Source of the DNA: a virus
Direction: 5' to 3' (one strand)
IMG/VR virus record: IMGVR_UViG_3300030102_001653
Location: 1 to 24,751 of that record
Length of the DNA stretch: 24,751 nt
The notes under the pieces were generated by a model. That model searched no databases. It saw only the letters and a program-made list of their open reading frames with translations, and was not told the DNA's origin. The translations under genes were made by a program, and so were the position numbers. Shown here piece after piece: positions 7,447 to 13,821 of the stretch (position 1 is the first letter of the stretch; each line of letters begins with the position of its first letter).

Positions 7447-8109
7447 TTACGGTGTATTAGCTTGACCGCCCATACCACTATGAGCAGAACAATAATAGTA
7501 TAAAGTAGGGGCTGAACTAGCGACTGTTATTTGTGTATACGCTCCTGCATTACCGGGAACTCCTACCTTGGTCACTCCTGTTGTATATTCTGATCCTCCA
7601 CCCCATGTTCCATTGGGCGTAGTTGAAAGTCGTAACGGGTGCGTTCCGTTTGTACCATCTGATTGATCAAACTTATAAGTTAGTCCTTCTGTTAGTTCTA
7701 CTGTAGGACTCACCACGCCTCCCAAATAAAATTTATTGCCCGTCCCATACGAATTTGCACCCGTTGCAACTGTCACTATAAAAGTATTAGTCACTATTCC
7801 TGATATAGTTACAACTCCAACTTTCCCAAACCCAACCACTATAGAAGGATCAATTGGTTCTATATGCGCTCTGCTTGCAGCTAACTCTGCAAAATCCGGT
7901 CTAGGATTTCTTAGAGCTTGCGGATCATCTACCGGAAACTCCCCTAGCCTGTTTTGAGGTTGGTCAGGATTCCAACACTCAGGACACGCTTTTATCTCAG
8001 TTACATTCCCTCTTTGAACCAAATTCCTTAACTCTCGCAATCGGTACTGAAACCCGCATACATCACATATTGCAAGTGCCTGTTGTCCCGATGCAAACCT
8101 CTGCGACAT
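7447..8109 (-). CDS. Zinc-ribbon plus cupredoxin-like domain virion protein
   Basis: This 220-residue protein has two parts. Residues 15-45 form a CxxC...CxxC zinc ribbon (Cys15, Cys18, Cys42, Cys45). Residues about 95-215 form a beta-rich domain ending YYYCSAHSGMGG. With His157 (in GTHPLRLS), the set His157, Cys207, His210 and Met213 matches a type 1 copper (cupredoxin) site, and the C-x2-H-x2-M spacing is that of amicyanin. PGNAGAYTQITV precedes the last strand as in plastocyanin-type folds. Related YYYCxxHSGMGG domains are common in marine phage virion proteins, where copper binding is not established as far as I know. It lies between the two adaptor candidates, so it is probably structural. 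ATG follows GAGGTAAGT. Confidence 0.7.
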   Translation of the reverse strand: MSQRFASGQQALAICDVCGFQYRLRELRNLVQRGNVTEIKACPECWNPDQPQNRLGEFPVDDPQALRNPRPDFAELAASRAHIEPIDPSIVVGFGKVGVVTISGIVTNTFIVTVATGANSYGTGNKFYLGGVVSPTVELTEGLTYKFDQSDGTNGTHPLRLSTTPNGTWGGGSEYTTGVTKVGVPGNAGAYTQITVASSAPTLYYYCSAHSGMGGQANTP

Positions 8110-8116
8110 ACTTACC

Positions 8117-8821
8117 TCATACCTTATTACGTATTAACGGCACTAGGTTAATAGACGCTTTTTCTCTGTCCTCTTTCGCAGCCAAATCAAACTGACGTTC
8201 ATATTCTGTCTGTAGCATGGGTACTCTTGTAGCTAATTCAGGGTCTTTCATAGCTACATAATAAGCTAACCCTGCTACCAAACAAGGCAAAAACCTAAAA
8301 TTAACATCCGCAGTTTGCACCCCACTACCCGCATCTTGAACCCTTCTCATACGATAGTACTTTAATATGTACGTAGGAGAATCGGCAGTGCCTTTATCTG
8401 GCACAGGCCACAAAGTCGCTTTTGGGTTATCCCGTGCCCTATCTATGTAGATTTGAATGGGACGACCCTGACTTAATTTATTTGGTATGGTTGCATAAGT
8501 AGAAACACTTATACGAGAAACAGTAAGGTCAGCCTGTGTAGACACACTTCCACTACCAGTACGAATAACATGTTCTAATAAGTCAATAGTGTCGGCGGGT
8601 AAATCATAAGTTGCAGTTCCAGCAACTAAGTTAACCGTGCCTTCATCTATCGTCCACATATTGATCCCACGGTTTTGCCACTCAATAGTAAGCAAATTCA
8701 TAGACCGCCTTGCAGTGCGTAGGTCGTAACCAGAACGCATTTCGCGCCCAGCCCGTTCCCACGCTTCTTCAGCGATTTCAGTGAAATCCATGTTAAACGC
8801 AGTAGTGCCGGAAGTAGCCAT
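8117..8821 (-). CDS. Head-completion adaptor (P22 gp4-like tail accessory factor)
   Basis: This 234-residue protein begins with a helical region (FTEIAEEAWERAGREM.SGYDLRTARRSMNLLTIEWQNRGINMW), followed by TGTATYDLPADTIDLLEHV, SRISVSTYATIPNKLSQGRPIQIYIDRAR..PKATLWPVPD and KYYRMRRVQD, and ends with a helical FLPCLVAGLAYYVAMKDPE segment. This order matches the gp4-type adaptor that docks under the portal of P22-like and many marine phages. It probably forms a ring below the portal and closes the DNA channel. It is placed 3 bases after the small basic repeat protein. The family call is by pattern, with a generic minor structural role as the alternative. Confidence 0.65.
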   Translation of the reverse strand: MATSGTTAFNMDFTEIAEEAWERAGREMRSGYDLRTARRSMNLLTIEWQNRGINMWTIDEGTVNLVAGTATYDLPADTIDLLEHVIRTGSGSVSTQADLTVSRISVSTYATIPNKLSQGRPIQIYIDRARDNPKATLWPVPDKGTADSPTYILKYYRMRRVQDAGSGVQTADVNFRFLPCLVAGLAYYVAMKDPELATRVPMLQTEYERQFDLAAKEDREKASINLVPLIRNKV

Positions 8822-8824
8822 AAG

Positions 8825-9022
8825 TTATCTCTTTCTTTTAGCTGGGCCTTTTTTCTTTGCCATACCGCCGCCGCGCATCCTTTTAGCAGCCATGCCGCCG
8901 CCGCGCATTTTTTTAGTAGCCATGCCGCCGCCGCGCATTTTTTTAGCTGGGCCTTTCTTCTTTGCCATGCCACCGCCTTTCATTCGTTTTTTAACTGGGC
9001 CTTTCTTCTTTGCTCCGCGCAT
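8825..9022 (-). CDS. Small Lys/Arg/Gly/Met repeat protein
   Basis: I place the start at 9022 rather than further upstream because ATG there is preceded by AGGAGACTACAAA, an excellent ribosome-binding site. The 65-residue product has no acidic residue and consists of MRGGGMA(T/A)KK-type decapeptides (three 30-bp DNA repeats at 8861-8950) flanked by AKKKGPAKK blocks. It should bind nucleic acid electrostatically. The gene overlaps the end of the upstream gene by 32 bases. It belongs to a group of six small basic proteins in this stretch; DNA condensation in the capsid or a virion-internal role is inferred. Repeat slippage could vary its length between relatives. Confidence 0.65.
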   Translation of the reverse strand: MRGAKKKGPVKKRMKGGGMAKKKGPAKKMRGGGMATKKMRGGGMAAKRMRGGGMAKKKGPAKRKR

Positions 9023-9581
9023 TTTGTAGTCTCCTGTAAAATTTAGTACGTAGTTTGTACATTGCTTCGGTATTATATTCTTGGAAACTTCTATCGTAGT
9101 ACCCAAGAGGTCTTAACTTCTCGGCAGCTTTCTCTAACTTAGATAATCGCTGCACAAATAACAAAGCATATTCAGTATCTACCTCTGGTTCAAACGCTTC
9201 GCTATCTAATAATTCTTGATCTCCATCATCAGGATGAAAACCCATTACCCACATATCTCTATCTCTAAAAACATTATCCGCAATGGCTTTGTTAACGTTA
9301 TCTACAAACTGATGAAACTCGTCATTGTCCCTTATAAATTCTGTATCAACTATAATTGTTAAGTCTTTTAAATCACTCCAATTATGAAGTGCCATGTATA
9401 ACTGCTTGTAATCTTCTTTCTCAAACTTAAAAACTATTTTTACTTTATGCTCTTGCCATGCTGCTTTTGCATAAGGACAAGCTGGTAAATTATTAAACTC
9501 TGGATTACTTGGTTCTAGTACCTGTTCAGACCAATCTTTTATTTCCTTGATTATTCCTGTTCGTTCGTCCCAAGTAATCAT
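8991..9581 (-). CDS. Conserved phage protein, unknown function
   Basis: This 196-residue soluble protein contains NLPACPYAKAAWQEHKVKIVF (about 31-51), a long acidic alpha/beta middle with TIIVDTEFIRDNDEFHQFVDNVNKAI and MGFHPDDGDQ, and a Lys/Arg-rich helical end. Proteins with a CPYAKxAW...KVKI start occur in cyanophages and other marine phages without a known role. The CPYA segment with single flanking Cys is not enough to claim a redox or metal site. ATGA overlap with the upstream basic gene and a 32-base overlap with the next gene show operon membership. Its acidity contrasts with its basic neighbours, so a partnership with them is conceivable. Confidence 0.55.
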   Translation of the reverse strand: MITWDERTGIIKEIKDWSEQVLEPSNPEFNNLPACPYAKAAWQEHKVKIVFKFEKEDYKQLYMALHNWSDLKDLTIIVDTEFIRDNDEFHQFVDNVNKAIADNVFRDRDMWVMGFHPDDGDQELLDSEAFEPEVDTEYALLFVQRLSKLEKAAEKLRPLGYYDRSFQEYNTEAMYKLRTKFYRRLQNARSKEERPS

Positions 9582-9871
9582 TTCTTCTTCTTAGAAGGTT
9601 TCTTCCGTCTAACCGCTTGAACTCTTCTTGGCTTACCTGCTGGTTGTCCTAACCTTTTTTTCTGTGCAACTCTTTTTCTTTTCTCTGAAGTAGTCATTTC
9701 AGAAGAAGTCTTAGGTGTTTTACTTGACACCCTTTTTGTCGGTCTACAGTAAGGAGTACCTCTTTTCTCTCCTTTCTGCCGTCCACAAGCCTTGCCTGTT
9801 CGCACATCTTTCCAGTCTTCCTTGAACCAACGTTTTAACGCAGCTCCTTTTTTGGTTTTACGAACAGCCAC
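9578..9871 (-). CDS. Small basic Cys-containing phage protein (DUF5872-like)
   Basis: This 97-residue, very basic protein has LKRWFKEDWKDVRTGKACGR (about 12-31), then KRGTPYCRPTKRV and KTPKTSSEM, and a Lys/Arg tail ending KKPSKKKK. I recall this WFKE.W.D..TGK.CGR...KRG.PYCRP.KRVS.KTPKT pattern as a widespread phage family of unknown function (DUF5872, from memory). GTG start shares one base with the preceding TAG. Two Cys (about 29 and 42) could bind metal with a partner or pair. DNA binding or a virion-internal position is inferred from charge. Confidence 0.6.
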   Translation of the reverse strand: MAVRKTKKGAALKRWFKEDWKDVRTGKACGRQKGEKRGTPYCRPTKRVSSKTPKTSSEMTTSEKRKRVAQKKRLGQPAGKPRRVQAVRRKKPSKKKK

Positions 9872-10053
9872 TAAGACTTATTCCCCCAGTTTTTAGCACC
9901 TACTTTACGACACTTGGCAATAGCTCCAGATGCGTAAGCAGATGGAAATACTTTATACCGAGACTTTACTTTGTGGTAACAAGCATCTTTAGTAGAACCA
10001 CCTTTTTTAAAAGTAATGGGCTTTATCCTGCCCATCCCTCTTGATCTCATCAT
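9871..10053 (-). CDS. Small phage protein with CYHKVKSRYKVFPSAYASGA motif
   Basis: This 60-residue protein carries a core at about 24-58: ACYHKVKSRYKVFPSAYASG, then AIAKCRKVGAKNWGNKS. The same core (C..KVK.RY.V.PSAYASGALVKCRKVGA.NWG) is frequent as a stand-alone small protein or C-terminal tag in T4-like cyanophages and other marine phages. The two Cys and the Tyr/Trp-rich fold suggest a compact domain, perhaps a structural tag that binds a virion partner or DNA. ATGA overlap upstream, TAG/GTG overlap downstream. Gene call strong, function unknown. Confidence 0.65.
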   Translation of the reverse strand: MMRSRGMGRIKPITFKKGGSTKDACYHKVKSRYKVFPSAYASGAIAKCRKVGAKNWGNKS

Positions 10054-10337
10054 GCTCTTGTCTTCCCTCTTTGCGCTATACCATCACGAGGGCATTTCGT
10101 CATTCCCCCATGCTTAAATCCTTTTACTCCACGACCTTTTAACACATCCGCTTGGGTAACTTTCCCGTCTTTGTTTAGGTCAGGAAAAGTTTCTCCACCT
10201 TCCTTAAACTTTTTACCTTCGTCTGCTTTCATATACTCTTTTCCTACACTTTGTGGTACACCCGTTTCTTTGGCAAATTTAGGGTTGTTAGCCACTGCTG
10301 CCATGAATTTGTGTTGTGCCTTAGATTTACTAGGCAT
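10050..10337 (-). CDS. Small phage protein, DUF3008-like start plus calcium-loop-like segment
   Basis: This 95-residue protein begins MPSKSKAQHKFMAAVANNPKFAKETGV, then VPQSVGKEYMKAD. This start is known from a family of small phage and bacterial proteins of unknown function (DUF3008-like, from memory). Residues about 54-64 read DLNKDGKVTQAD, which fits the DxNxDGxxxxxD calcium loop of EF-hand/dockerin domains, followed by GRGVKGFKHGG and CPRDGIAQRGKT, a C-terminal motif shared with other marine phage small proteins. Its ATG shares one base with the stop of the pqqA-like gene, so it should be coupled to it. Likely virion-associated; calcium binding is a prediction. Confidence 0.65.
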   Translation of the reverse strand: MPSKSKAQHKFMAAVANNPKFAKETGVPQSVGKEYMKADEGKKFKEGGETFPDLNKDGKVTQADVLKGRGVKGFKHGGMTKCPRDGIAQRGKTRA

Positions 10338-10408
10338 TAACGACTTTTAAAGTACATAGTGATTTCAAAACCTAGACGAACATTTTCATACGTTGGTTTA
10401 GTCCACAT
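10337..10408 (-). CDS. pqqA: PqqA-like precursor peptide of pyrroloquinoline quinone
   Basis: A 23-codon gene preceded by AGGAGG five bases before ATG, the strongest ribosome-binding site in the late block. The peptide reads MWTKPTYENVR, then LGFEITMYFKSR. PqqA peptides of gamma- and betaproteobacteria have the same length and pattern (MWTKPxYxxLRxGFEVTMYFxxR). Glu15 and Tyr19, the only two residues that end up in PQQ, are in the right E-x3-Y spacing. In hosts, the radical SAM enzyme PqqE with chaperone PqqD crosslinks these residues, then PqqB, PqqC and proteases complete the cofactor. No other pqq gene is in the window, so host enzymes would be needed. The stop overlaps the ATG of the next gene (TAATG), and the gene lies between small basic phage genes, so it is part of the late operon and not an insertion. 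Confidence 0.88.
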   Translation of the reverse strand: MWTKPTYENVRLGFEITMYFKSR

Positions 10409-10426
10409 AATAACCTCCTATCATTT

Positions 10427-10726
10427 TTAACACTTCCACCGTTTTCTTGCTTGACGCAGCCTAGAATTAGGATTCTTAGCTGCTTTTGGAAACTTTTTCA
10501 TCTGACCAGCAGAACGTGCACAGAACGACTTACGCCGCTTTGCTGCCTTGCTGCCCTTCTTTACTTTACCAGTAACGGCTGTCTTGAGCTTAGAGCCGGG
10601 ATTGTCCCTACGATATTTAGCCACACCCTTCTTGGTCATACCTGCGCCAGATTTAGTCGGACGCTTATGCCCACCTTTAATGGTGTGGCCTTTCATAGTT
10701 CCCTTTCTGCCCGCTTGTTTAGCCAC
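10427..10726 (-). CDS. Small highly basic phage protein (KAAKRRKSFCARSAG motif)
   Basis: This 99-residue protein has more than 30 Lys/Arg and almost no acidic residues. Motifs are GHTIKGGHKRPTKSGAGMTKKGVAKYRRDNPGSKLKTAVTG (about 13-53) and KAAKRRKSFCARSAGQMKKFPKAAKNPNSRLRQARKRWKC at the end, a recurrent C-terminal domain of small basic proteins in marine phages. The start is GTG inside the end of the upstream gene (8-base overlap). The 18 bases between it and the pqqA-like gene carry only the ribosome-binding site of the latter. Likely binds DNA or RNA; a core protein packaged with the genome is the simplest guess. Confidence 0.65.
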   Translation of the reverse strand: MAKQAGRKGTMKGHTIKGGHKRPTKSGAGMTKKGVAKYRRDNPGSKLKTAVTGKVKKGSKAAKRRKSFCARSAGQMKKFPKAAKNPNSRLRQARKRWKC

Positions 10727-11318
10727 AAAACACCGTTACATTAGTAATATTGCTTAGAGTCAGTATTGTAAAGTCACTACTACTATTACTGCGCTGAGTA
10801 AGAATACCCTCGTCAGGTATAGTTACACTGTCAGCAAACGAAGAAGAGGACGCAGGAGTATCAACCTGTAAAAGAAGAGTTCCGCTGGCGCTGTTAAGAT
10901 TAAACTTTAACGACCCCGCAGAACCTGCACCTACATAATAGACACTCTTAATCCTAGTGCGACCAAACGCTAACGAACCTGTAGTCCCAATGCTTACATT
11001 ACCCGCAGAAGCACCACTAGCTACTACACTAGTTACCACCGTATAGAAATTAGTAGAAGAAGCAGTACTAGCGTTAGCACCTGTCACTACCTCAGTAACG
11101 GCCTCACCAGTAAGACTACCCACTTTAATTCCTGTGATGGTAAAAGTTATACCTCTATCGTCACCCGCAGAGGTAAACAAAAGGTTATAACCAGTACCAA
11201 AAGGACTAACATCATTAGTAAGCAACGTAACAGCTCCAGCACCACTAATACTTCCCGCTGCTTTTAACAACGTAGCACTAGTGGAGGGAGTTATGGCGAA
11301 AATATCACCTTTGGACAT
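10719..11318 (-). CDS. Structural protein, beta-rich
   Basis: This 199-residue Ser/Thr/Gly/Ala-rich protein starts MSKGDIFAITPSTSATLLKAAGSISGAGAVTLL and is made of alternating beta strands with Gly/Ser turns. Middle: DDRGITFTITGIKVGSLTGEAVTEVVTGANASTASSTNFYTVV, typical of small tail or decoration proteins in which similar GxxLTEVVTG.N strings occur. The single Cys is at the C-terminus (FCG). GGAGTAAGTT provides a ribosome-binding site. Its place downstream of capsid genes suggests a head decoration, connector or tail sheath-independent structural role. I do not recognise a specific family. Confidence 0.55.
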   Translation of the reverse strand: MSKGDIFAITPSTSATLLKAAGSISGAGAVTLLTNDVSPFGTGYNLLFTSAGDDRGITFTITGIKVGSLTGEAVTEVVTGANASTASSTNFYTVVTSVVASGASAGNVSIGTTGSLAFGRTRIKSVYYVGAGSAGSLKFNLNSASGTLLLQVDTPASSSSFADSVTIPDEGILTQRSNSSSDFTILTLSNITNVTVFCG

Positions 11319-11321
11319 AAC

Positions 11322-11450
11322 TTACTCCTTAATTTCACCCCGCAATAAAGCGGCTTTATACTCAGCAGTGCCGGGTACAAGACCACCTTTTGCAGTTTTT
11401 TTGGGGGCCGCTTTCTTTTTAGCGGGTGCTTTTTTCTTAGCCGTAGCCAT
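11322..11450 (-). CDS. Tiny histone H1-like Lys/Ala peptide
   Basis: This 42-residue peptide begins MATAKKKAPAKKKAAPKK, a sequence style of histone H1 tails and bacterial H1-like proteins, and ends with a short ordered part (VPGTAEYKAALLRGEIKE). A run of G before ATG (GGGGGTAATT) serves as ribosome-binding site, and its own last codons supply the Shine-Dalgarno of the next gene. The LRGEIKE end resembles small conserved late proteins of related phages. DNA neutralisation in the capsid is inferred from composition. Confidence 0.6.
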   Translation of the reverse strand: MATAKKKAPAKKKAAPKKTAKGGLVPGTAEYKAALLRGEIKE

Positions 11451-11462
11451 AATTACCCCCTA

Positions 11463-12164
11463 TTAACGAGTTCCAGCGCCCATTAGATAATCAATAGTAG
11501 TTGCACGAGTACCTGATGCGCTACCAGATAGGCTCATGGCTGCTATAGCCAGATTTTCGTCATCAGGGATATTTGCACTGTGGGTAGCAACAAGTTTATC
11601 GTTGATAAAAAACTCAACTTTGCCAGTACCTTCTACTGCAATACCTAGTTTGACATAAGTATTATCAGCCATGTCTATACCGGAATCAGTAGAAGTTTCA
11701 GTGCCATCTTTCTCTGTCTTACACAGAATAGAAGCATCTCCGTCATCTACTTGAAATACGATACGGTCTGTTGCAGTCAACATGTTTTCTGGGTTAGTAG
11801 CAAAATTAACGGTAAAACCAACACAAATGTCAGATTGGTCTACATCGTTATTTTTAATACGTGTCTGAAAAAACATATTCTTGTTTGCTGCAACAGCAAA
11901 AATTTCATTGCCTTGTACAGAACCACCGTCATTATCGGTAGTACCTGCGGAAGTAATCGCAAGCTCTCCACCTACAGTGTCAGCTACGATAGCTACAGTT
12001 GCACCGGAGTCTTTGACAACTACCCAGCCAGTGTCTAGCTCGTAGACGAAATCGTCTTCTATACAAAAATAATCAGGGTTAATTGACATTGGCATTTCGC
12101 GAAGGTCTTTGTAACCAGCCGCATAGCCGCTGTACAACACGGGGGTATTGTGATGAGTAGCCAT
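11463..12164 (-). CDS. Lectin-fold-like capsid or decoration protein
   Basis: This 233-residue acidic protein is beta-rich, with segments typical of concanavalin/laminin-G-like jelly rolls: NKNMFFQTRIKNNDVDQSDICVGFTV (about 92-117), ADNTYVKLGIAVEGTGKVEFFINDKLVAT (about 165-193), and a final TTIDYLMGAGTR. The sequence of facts (fluorescent-like DGxxxF strand, FFINDKLVAT, IAAMSLSG) fits carbohydrate-binding jelly rolls used as head decoration. It is the first gene after the major capsid terminator, and ATG is preceded by GGAGAAATAT. It may decorate the capsid or mediate surface binding. Family call by pattern only. Confidence 0.5.
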   Translation of the reverse strand: MATHHNTPVLYSGYAAGYKDLREMPMSINPDYFCIEDDFVYELDTGWVVVKDSGATVAIVADTVGGELAITSAGTTDNDGGSVQGNEIFAVAANKNMFFQTRIKNNDVDQSDICVGFTVNFATNPENMLTATDRIVFQVDDGDASILCKTEKDGTETSTDSGIDMADNTYVKLGIAVEGTGKVEFFINDKLVATHSANIPDDENLAIAAMSLSGSASGTRATTIDYLMGAGTR

Positions 12165-12224
12165 ATATTTCTCCTGTCGTGGCTAAAGTCTGCCGCCTCC
12201 CCAATGGAGCGCAGTCAGGATGGA

Positions 12225-12253
12225 TTTATAGTATAACAAAGAAAAAGGGGCAA
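12225..12253 (-). promoter_or_regulatory. Candidate internal late promoter
   Basis: On the minus strand TTGCCC (-35) and TATAAA (-10) are separated by exactly 17 bases, placed between the major capsid gene and the next gene. The -35 box overlaps the right arm of the capsid terminator, so the same bases may stop one transcript and start another. TATACT just upstream of TATAAA is an alternative -10. This would allow independent expression of distal tail genes. Prediction only. Confidence 0.4.
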
Positions 12254-12264
12254 CAAGTGCCCCT
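12241..12264 (-). terminator. Intrinsic terminator after the major capsid gene
   Basis: On the minus strand the 7-bp stem AGGGGCA/TGCCCCT with loop CTTGT is followed directly by a TTTTT tract. It starts 14 bases after the capsid stop codon. It is inside the late operon, so it should work as an attenuator: high capsid and upstream message, lower downstream message. Confidence 0.75.
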
Positions 12265-12277
12265 CTCTCAACTAGCT

Positions 12278-13189
12278 TTAACTAGCTCCGGGCGAACCGA
12301 AGATACCTAGTGGGTCAGATACGCCAAAGCTGTAACGCTCACGAGCTTTATATCGACTGTTACCAGTATCGAAATCAGCATCCATTGAGGTTTGCATTGG
12401 TGTACGCACGAAGTGCTTAAGACCGTTTGGAACGTCAGTCAACAAGAACCAAGCATTGGTATCAGTCAGATAATGGTTAACTGTGTAACCTTCTGGGATT
12501 GAACCGTTATGCCGTAGGGCGTTGATGTCGTTGTCAGCAGTATTTGTGCGAAGTTCAGTATCTAGCAAACGAGTTGCCACAAACTGAAGATCAGCAGGAA
12601 CTACCAACTTGCGAGGCTTGGCTGCTATTAACAGCCCACGCTCGTCAGTCCAACCAGCAATCTGAATGACCGCAGCTTCTAAAGAAGTTTCGTTCAAATC
12701 AGCGCCAGTAGCTGGCTCATTAGAGTTAGTGCCACCAGACACCAAAGGGTGTGCAGTAGAACAAAGCTCTACACCATCGCCATAAGTAGTTCCCGAATCG
12801 AACGCACTGTTCAATATCGTAGCTGCCTTAACCTGCTTAGTGTAAGCCATTGCGCGTGCTAATGCTTTGGTATACCGCGCAGACAGAGAATCGTACAGGT
12901 TGTCCTCAATAGCTTCTTCAGTTACTGAGAATCCCATAGAAATCGTCTCGTGGTTATACCGAGCAGTAAACGCTTCTTGGGCGTTATCGTAAGCTATAGC
13001 AGCGCCTTCGTTTTTAACTGGGGCAGCTCCAAAGCCAGATAACTTGGTTTCTTCTTCAAAAGAACGCTCTGAGCTTTCAGTCTCGAAAATCTCAGCATGT
13101 TCTTCACCATACTTTTGATACTCCATACCAAATAAGGCATTTAGGCCCGGAAGGAGTTCTTTGAGTAGTTGTGCTCTTGAAATAGCCAT
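12278..13189 (-). CDS. Major capsid protein (HK97-fold, gpT-like)
   Basis: This 303-residue protein begins MAISRAQLLKELLPGLNALFGMEY, with an acidic helical N-arm (EEHAEIFETESSERSFEEETKLSGFG). It has ARYNHETISMGFSVTEEAIEDNLYDSL (about 96-122), a spine-helix-like RYTKALARAMAYTKQVKAATILNSAF, a Cys-His segment (ELCSTAHPLVSGG), and ends SRYKARERYSFGVSDPLGIFGS. The pattern is that of the Mu gpT-like branch of HK97-fold major capsid proteins. Synteny agrees: scaffold, small unknown, decoration candidate, then capsid, then a terminator. ATG is preceded by GGAG 10 bases upstream. No protease domain or fused N-terminal delta region is obvious, in line with a separate scaffold gene. Confidence 0.85.
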   Translation of the reverse strand: MAISRAQLLKELLPGLNALFGMEYQKYGEEHAEIFETESSERSFEEETKLSGFGAAPVKNEGAAIAYDNAQEAFTARYNHETISMGFSVTEEAIEDNLYDSLSARYTKALARAMAYTKQVKAATILNSAFDSGTTYGDGVELCSTAHPLVSGGTNSNEPATGADLNETSLEAAVIQIAGWTDERGLLIAAKPRKLVVPADLQFVATRLLDTELRTNTADNDINALRHNGSIPEGYTVNHYLTDTNAWFLLTDVPNGLKHFVRTPMQTSMDADFDTGNSRYKARERYSFGVSDPLGIFGSPGAS

Positions 13190-13202
13190 GTCTCAATGCT
13201 CC

Positions 13203-13808
13203 TTATATTCCGGTCTTATTAGTGTATGAATGTGAATCTGGGTTAAATTTAACCAACAAATCCGTAAAGTCATCCCCAATAGCAGACCCCGGTGCGTCAA
13301 CAAAATCAACGATTCTGAAGGCAAAACCAGAGGTTGAAGCAGTTGTAGCCGACACAGCACTAGTAGAATTACCAGTAGTGGTACTTCCAGTGTTGGTAGA
13401 CTGAACTGCTGCTAATTTGACGTTCTGACCCAAATCTGCCTGAGTAACAGCGCCATCGGCCTGTACTTGGAAGACCACATCAGGATCATCAACAACATAC
13501 GCCATAGCGTCAGAGGCTACAGTGCTGGCTGGCCAGTACTGACTGAACTGCTTTTGGCTATTGTTGGGGTCTGTGTAGGTGCAACCGACAAATACGCCGA
13601 TAGTACCTGCGGGAAACCCAGTTGAGTTATCTCCATTAGTCGTCACGATTTCAATAGTGCCGCCAGCTACAATGGATACAATAGACCCATTGAAGATATT
13701 AGTACCATAACCGGACGCTATCTTTATCTGACGGGTGGAACCAGCGTAAGGCTGTCCTCCTATCAGATTTACGGCTTTTAGACCGTAAGGGGTAGCAGAA
13801 GATGCCAT
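13203..13808 (-). CDS. Capsid decoration/structural protein candidate
   Basis: This 201-residue beta-rich protein begins MASSATPYGLKAVNLIGGQPYAGSTRQIKIASGYGTNIF. It continues with IGVFVGCTYTDPNNSQKQFSQYWPAST and DDPDVVFQVQADGAVTQADLGQNVKL, with a Ser/Thr-rich loop (about 137-160), and ends FRIVDFVDAPGSAIGDDFTDLLVKFNPDSH. Proteins with this GxxGVFVGC.Y......FSQYWPA pattern sit just upstream of the capsid gene in many marine phages and are treated as capsid-associated. GGAGTCTATC precedes ATG. A decoration or minor head protein is likely; direct evidence is lacking. Confidence 0.6.
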   Translation of the reverse strand: MASSATPYGLKAVNLIGGQPYAGSTRQIKIASGYGTNIFNGSIVSIVAGGTIEIVTTNGDNSTGFPAGTIGVFVGCTYTDPNNSQKQFSQYWPASTVASDAMAYVVDDPDVVFQVQADGAVTQADLGQNVKLAAVQSTNTGSTTTGNSTSAVSATTASTSGFAFRIVDFVDAPGSAIGDDFTDLLVKFNPDSHSYTNKTGI

Positions 13809-13821
13809 GATAGACTCCTAA

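Noticed and set aside
8698-8973. Alternative minus-strand frame rich in KKCAAAAW repeats
   Set aside because: Frame-shifted reading of the 30-bp repeats overlapping two better-supported genes.
8781-9029. Plus-strand open frame PPPRIFL repeats
   Set aside because: Antisense image of the MRGGGMA repeat gene; no start signal.
10408-10426. Insertion or transposon scar carrying the pqqA-like gene
   Set aside because: No inverted or direct repeats flank it, and its overlap with the next gene shows it is integrated in the operon.
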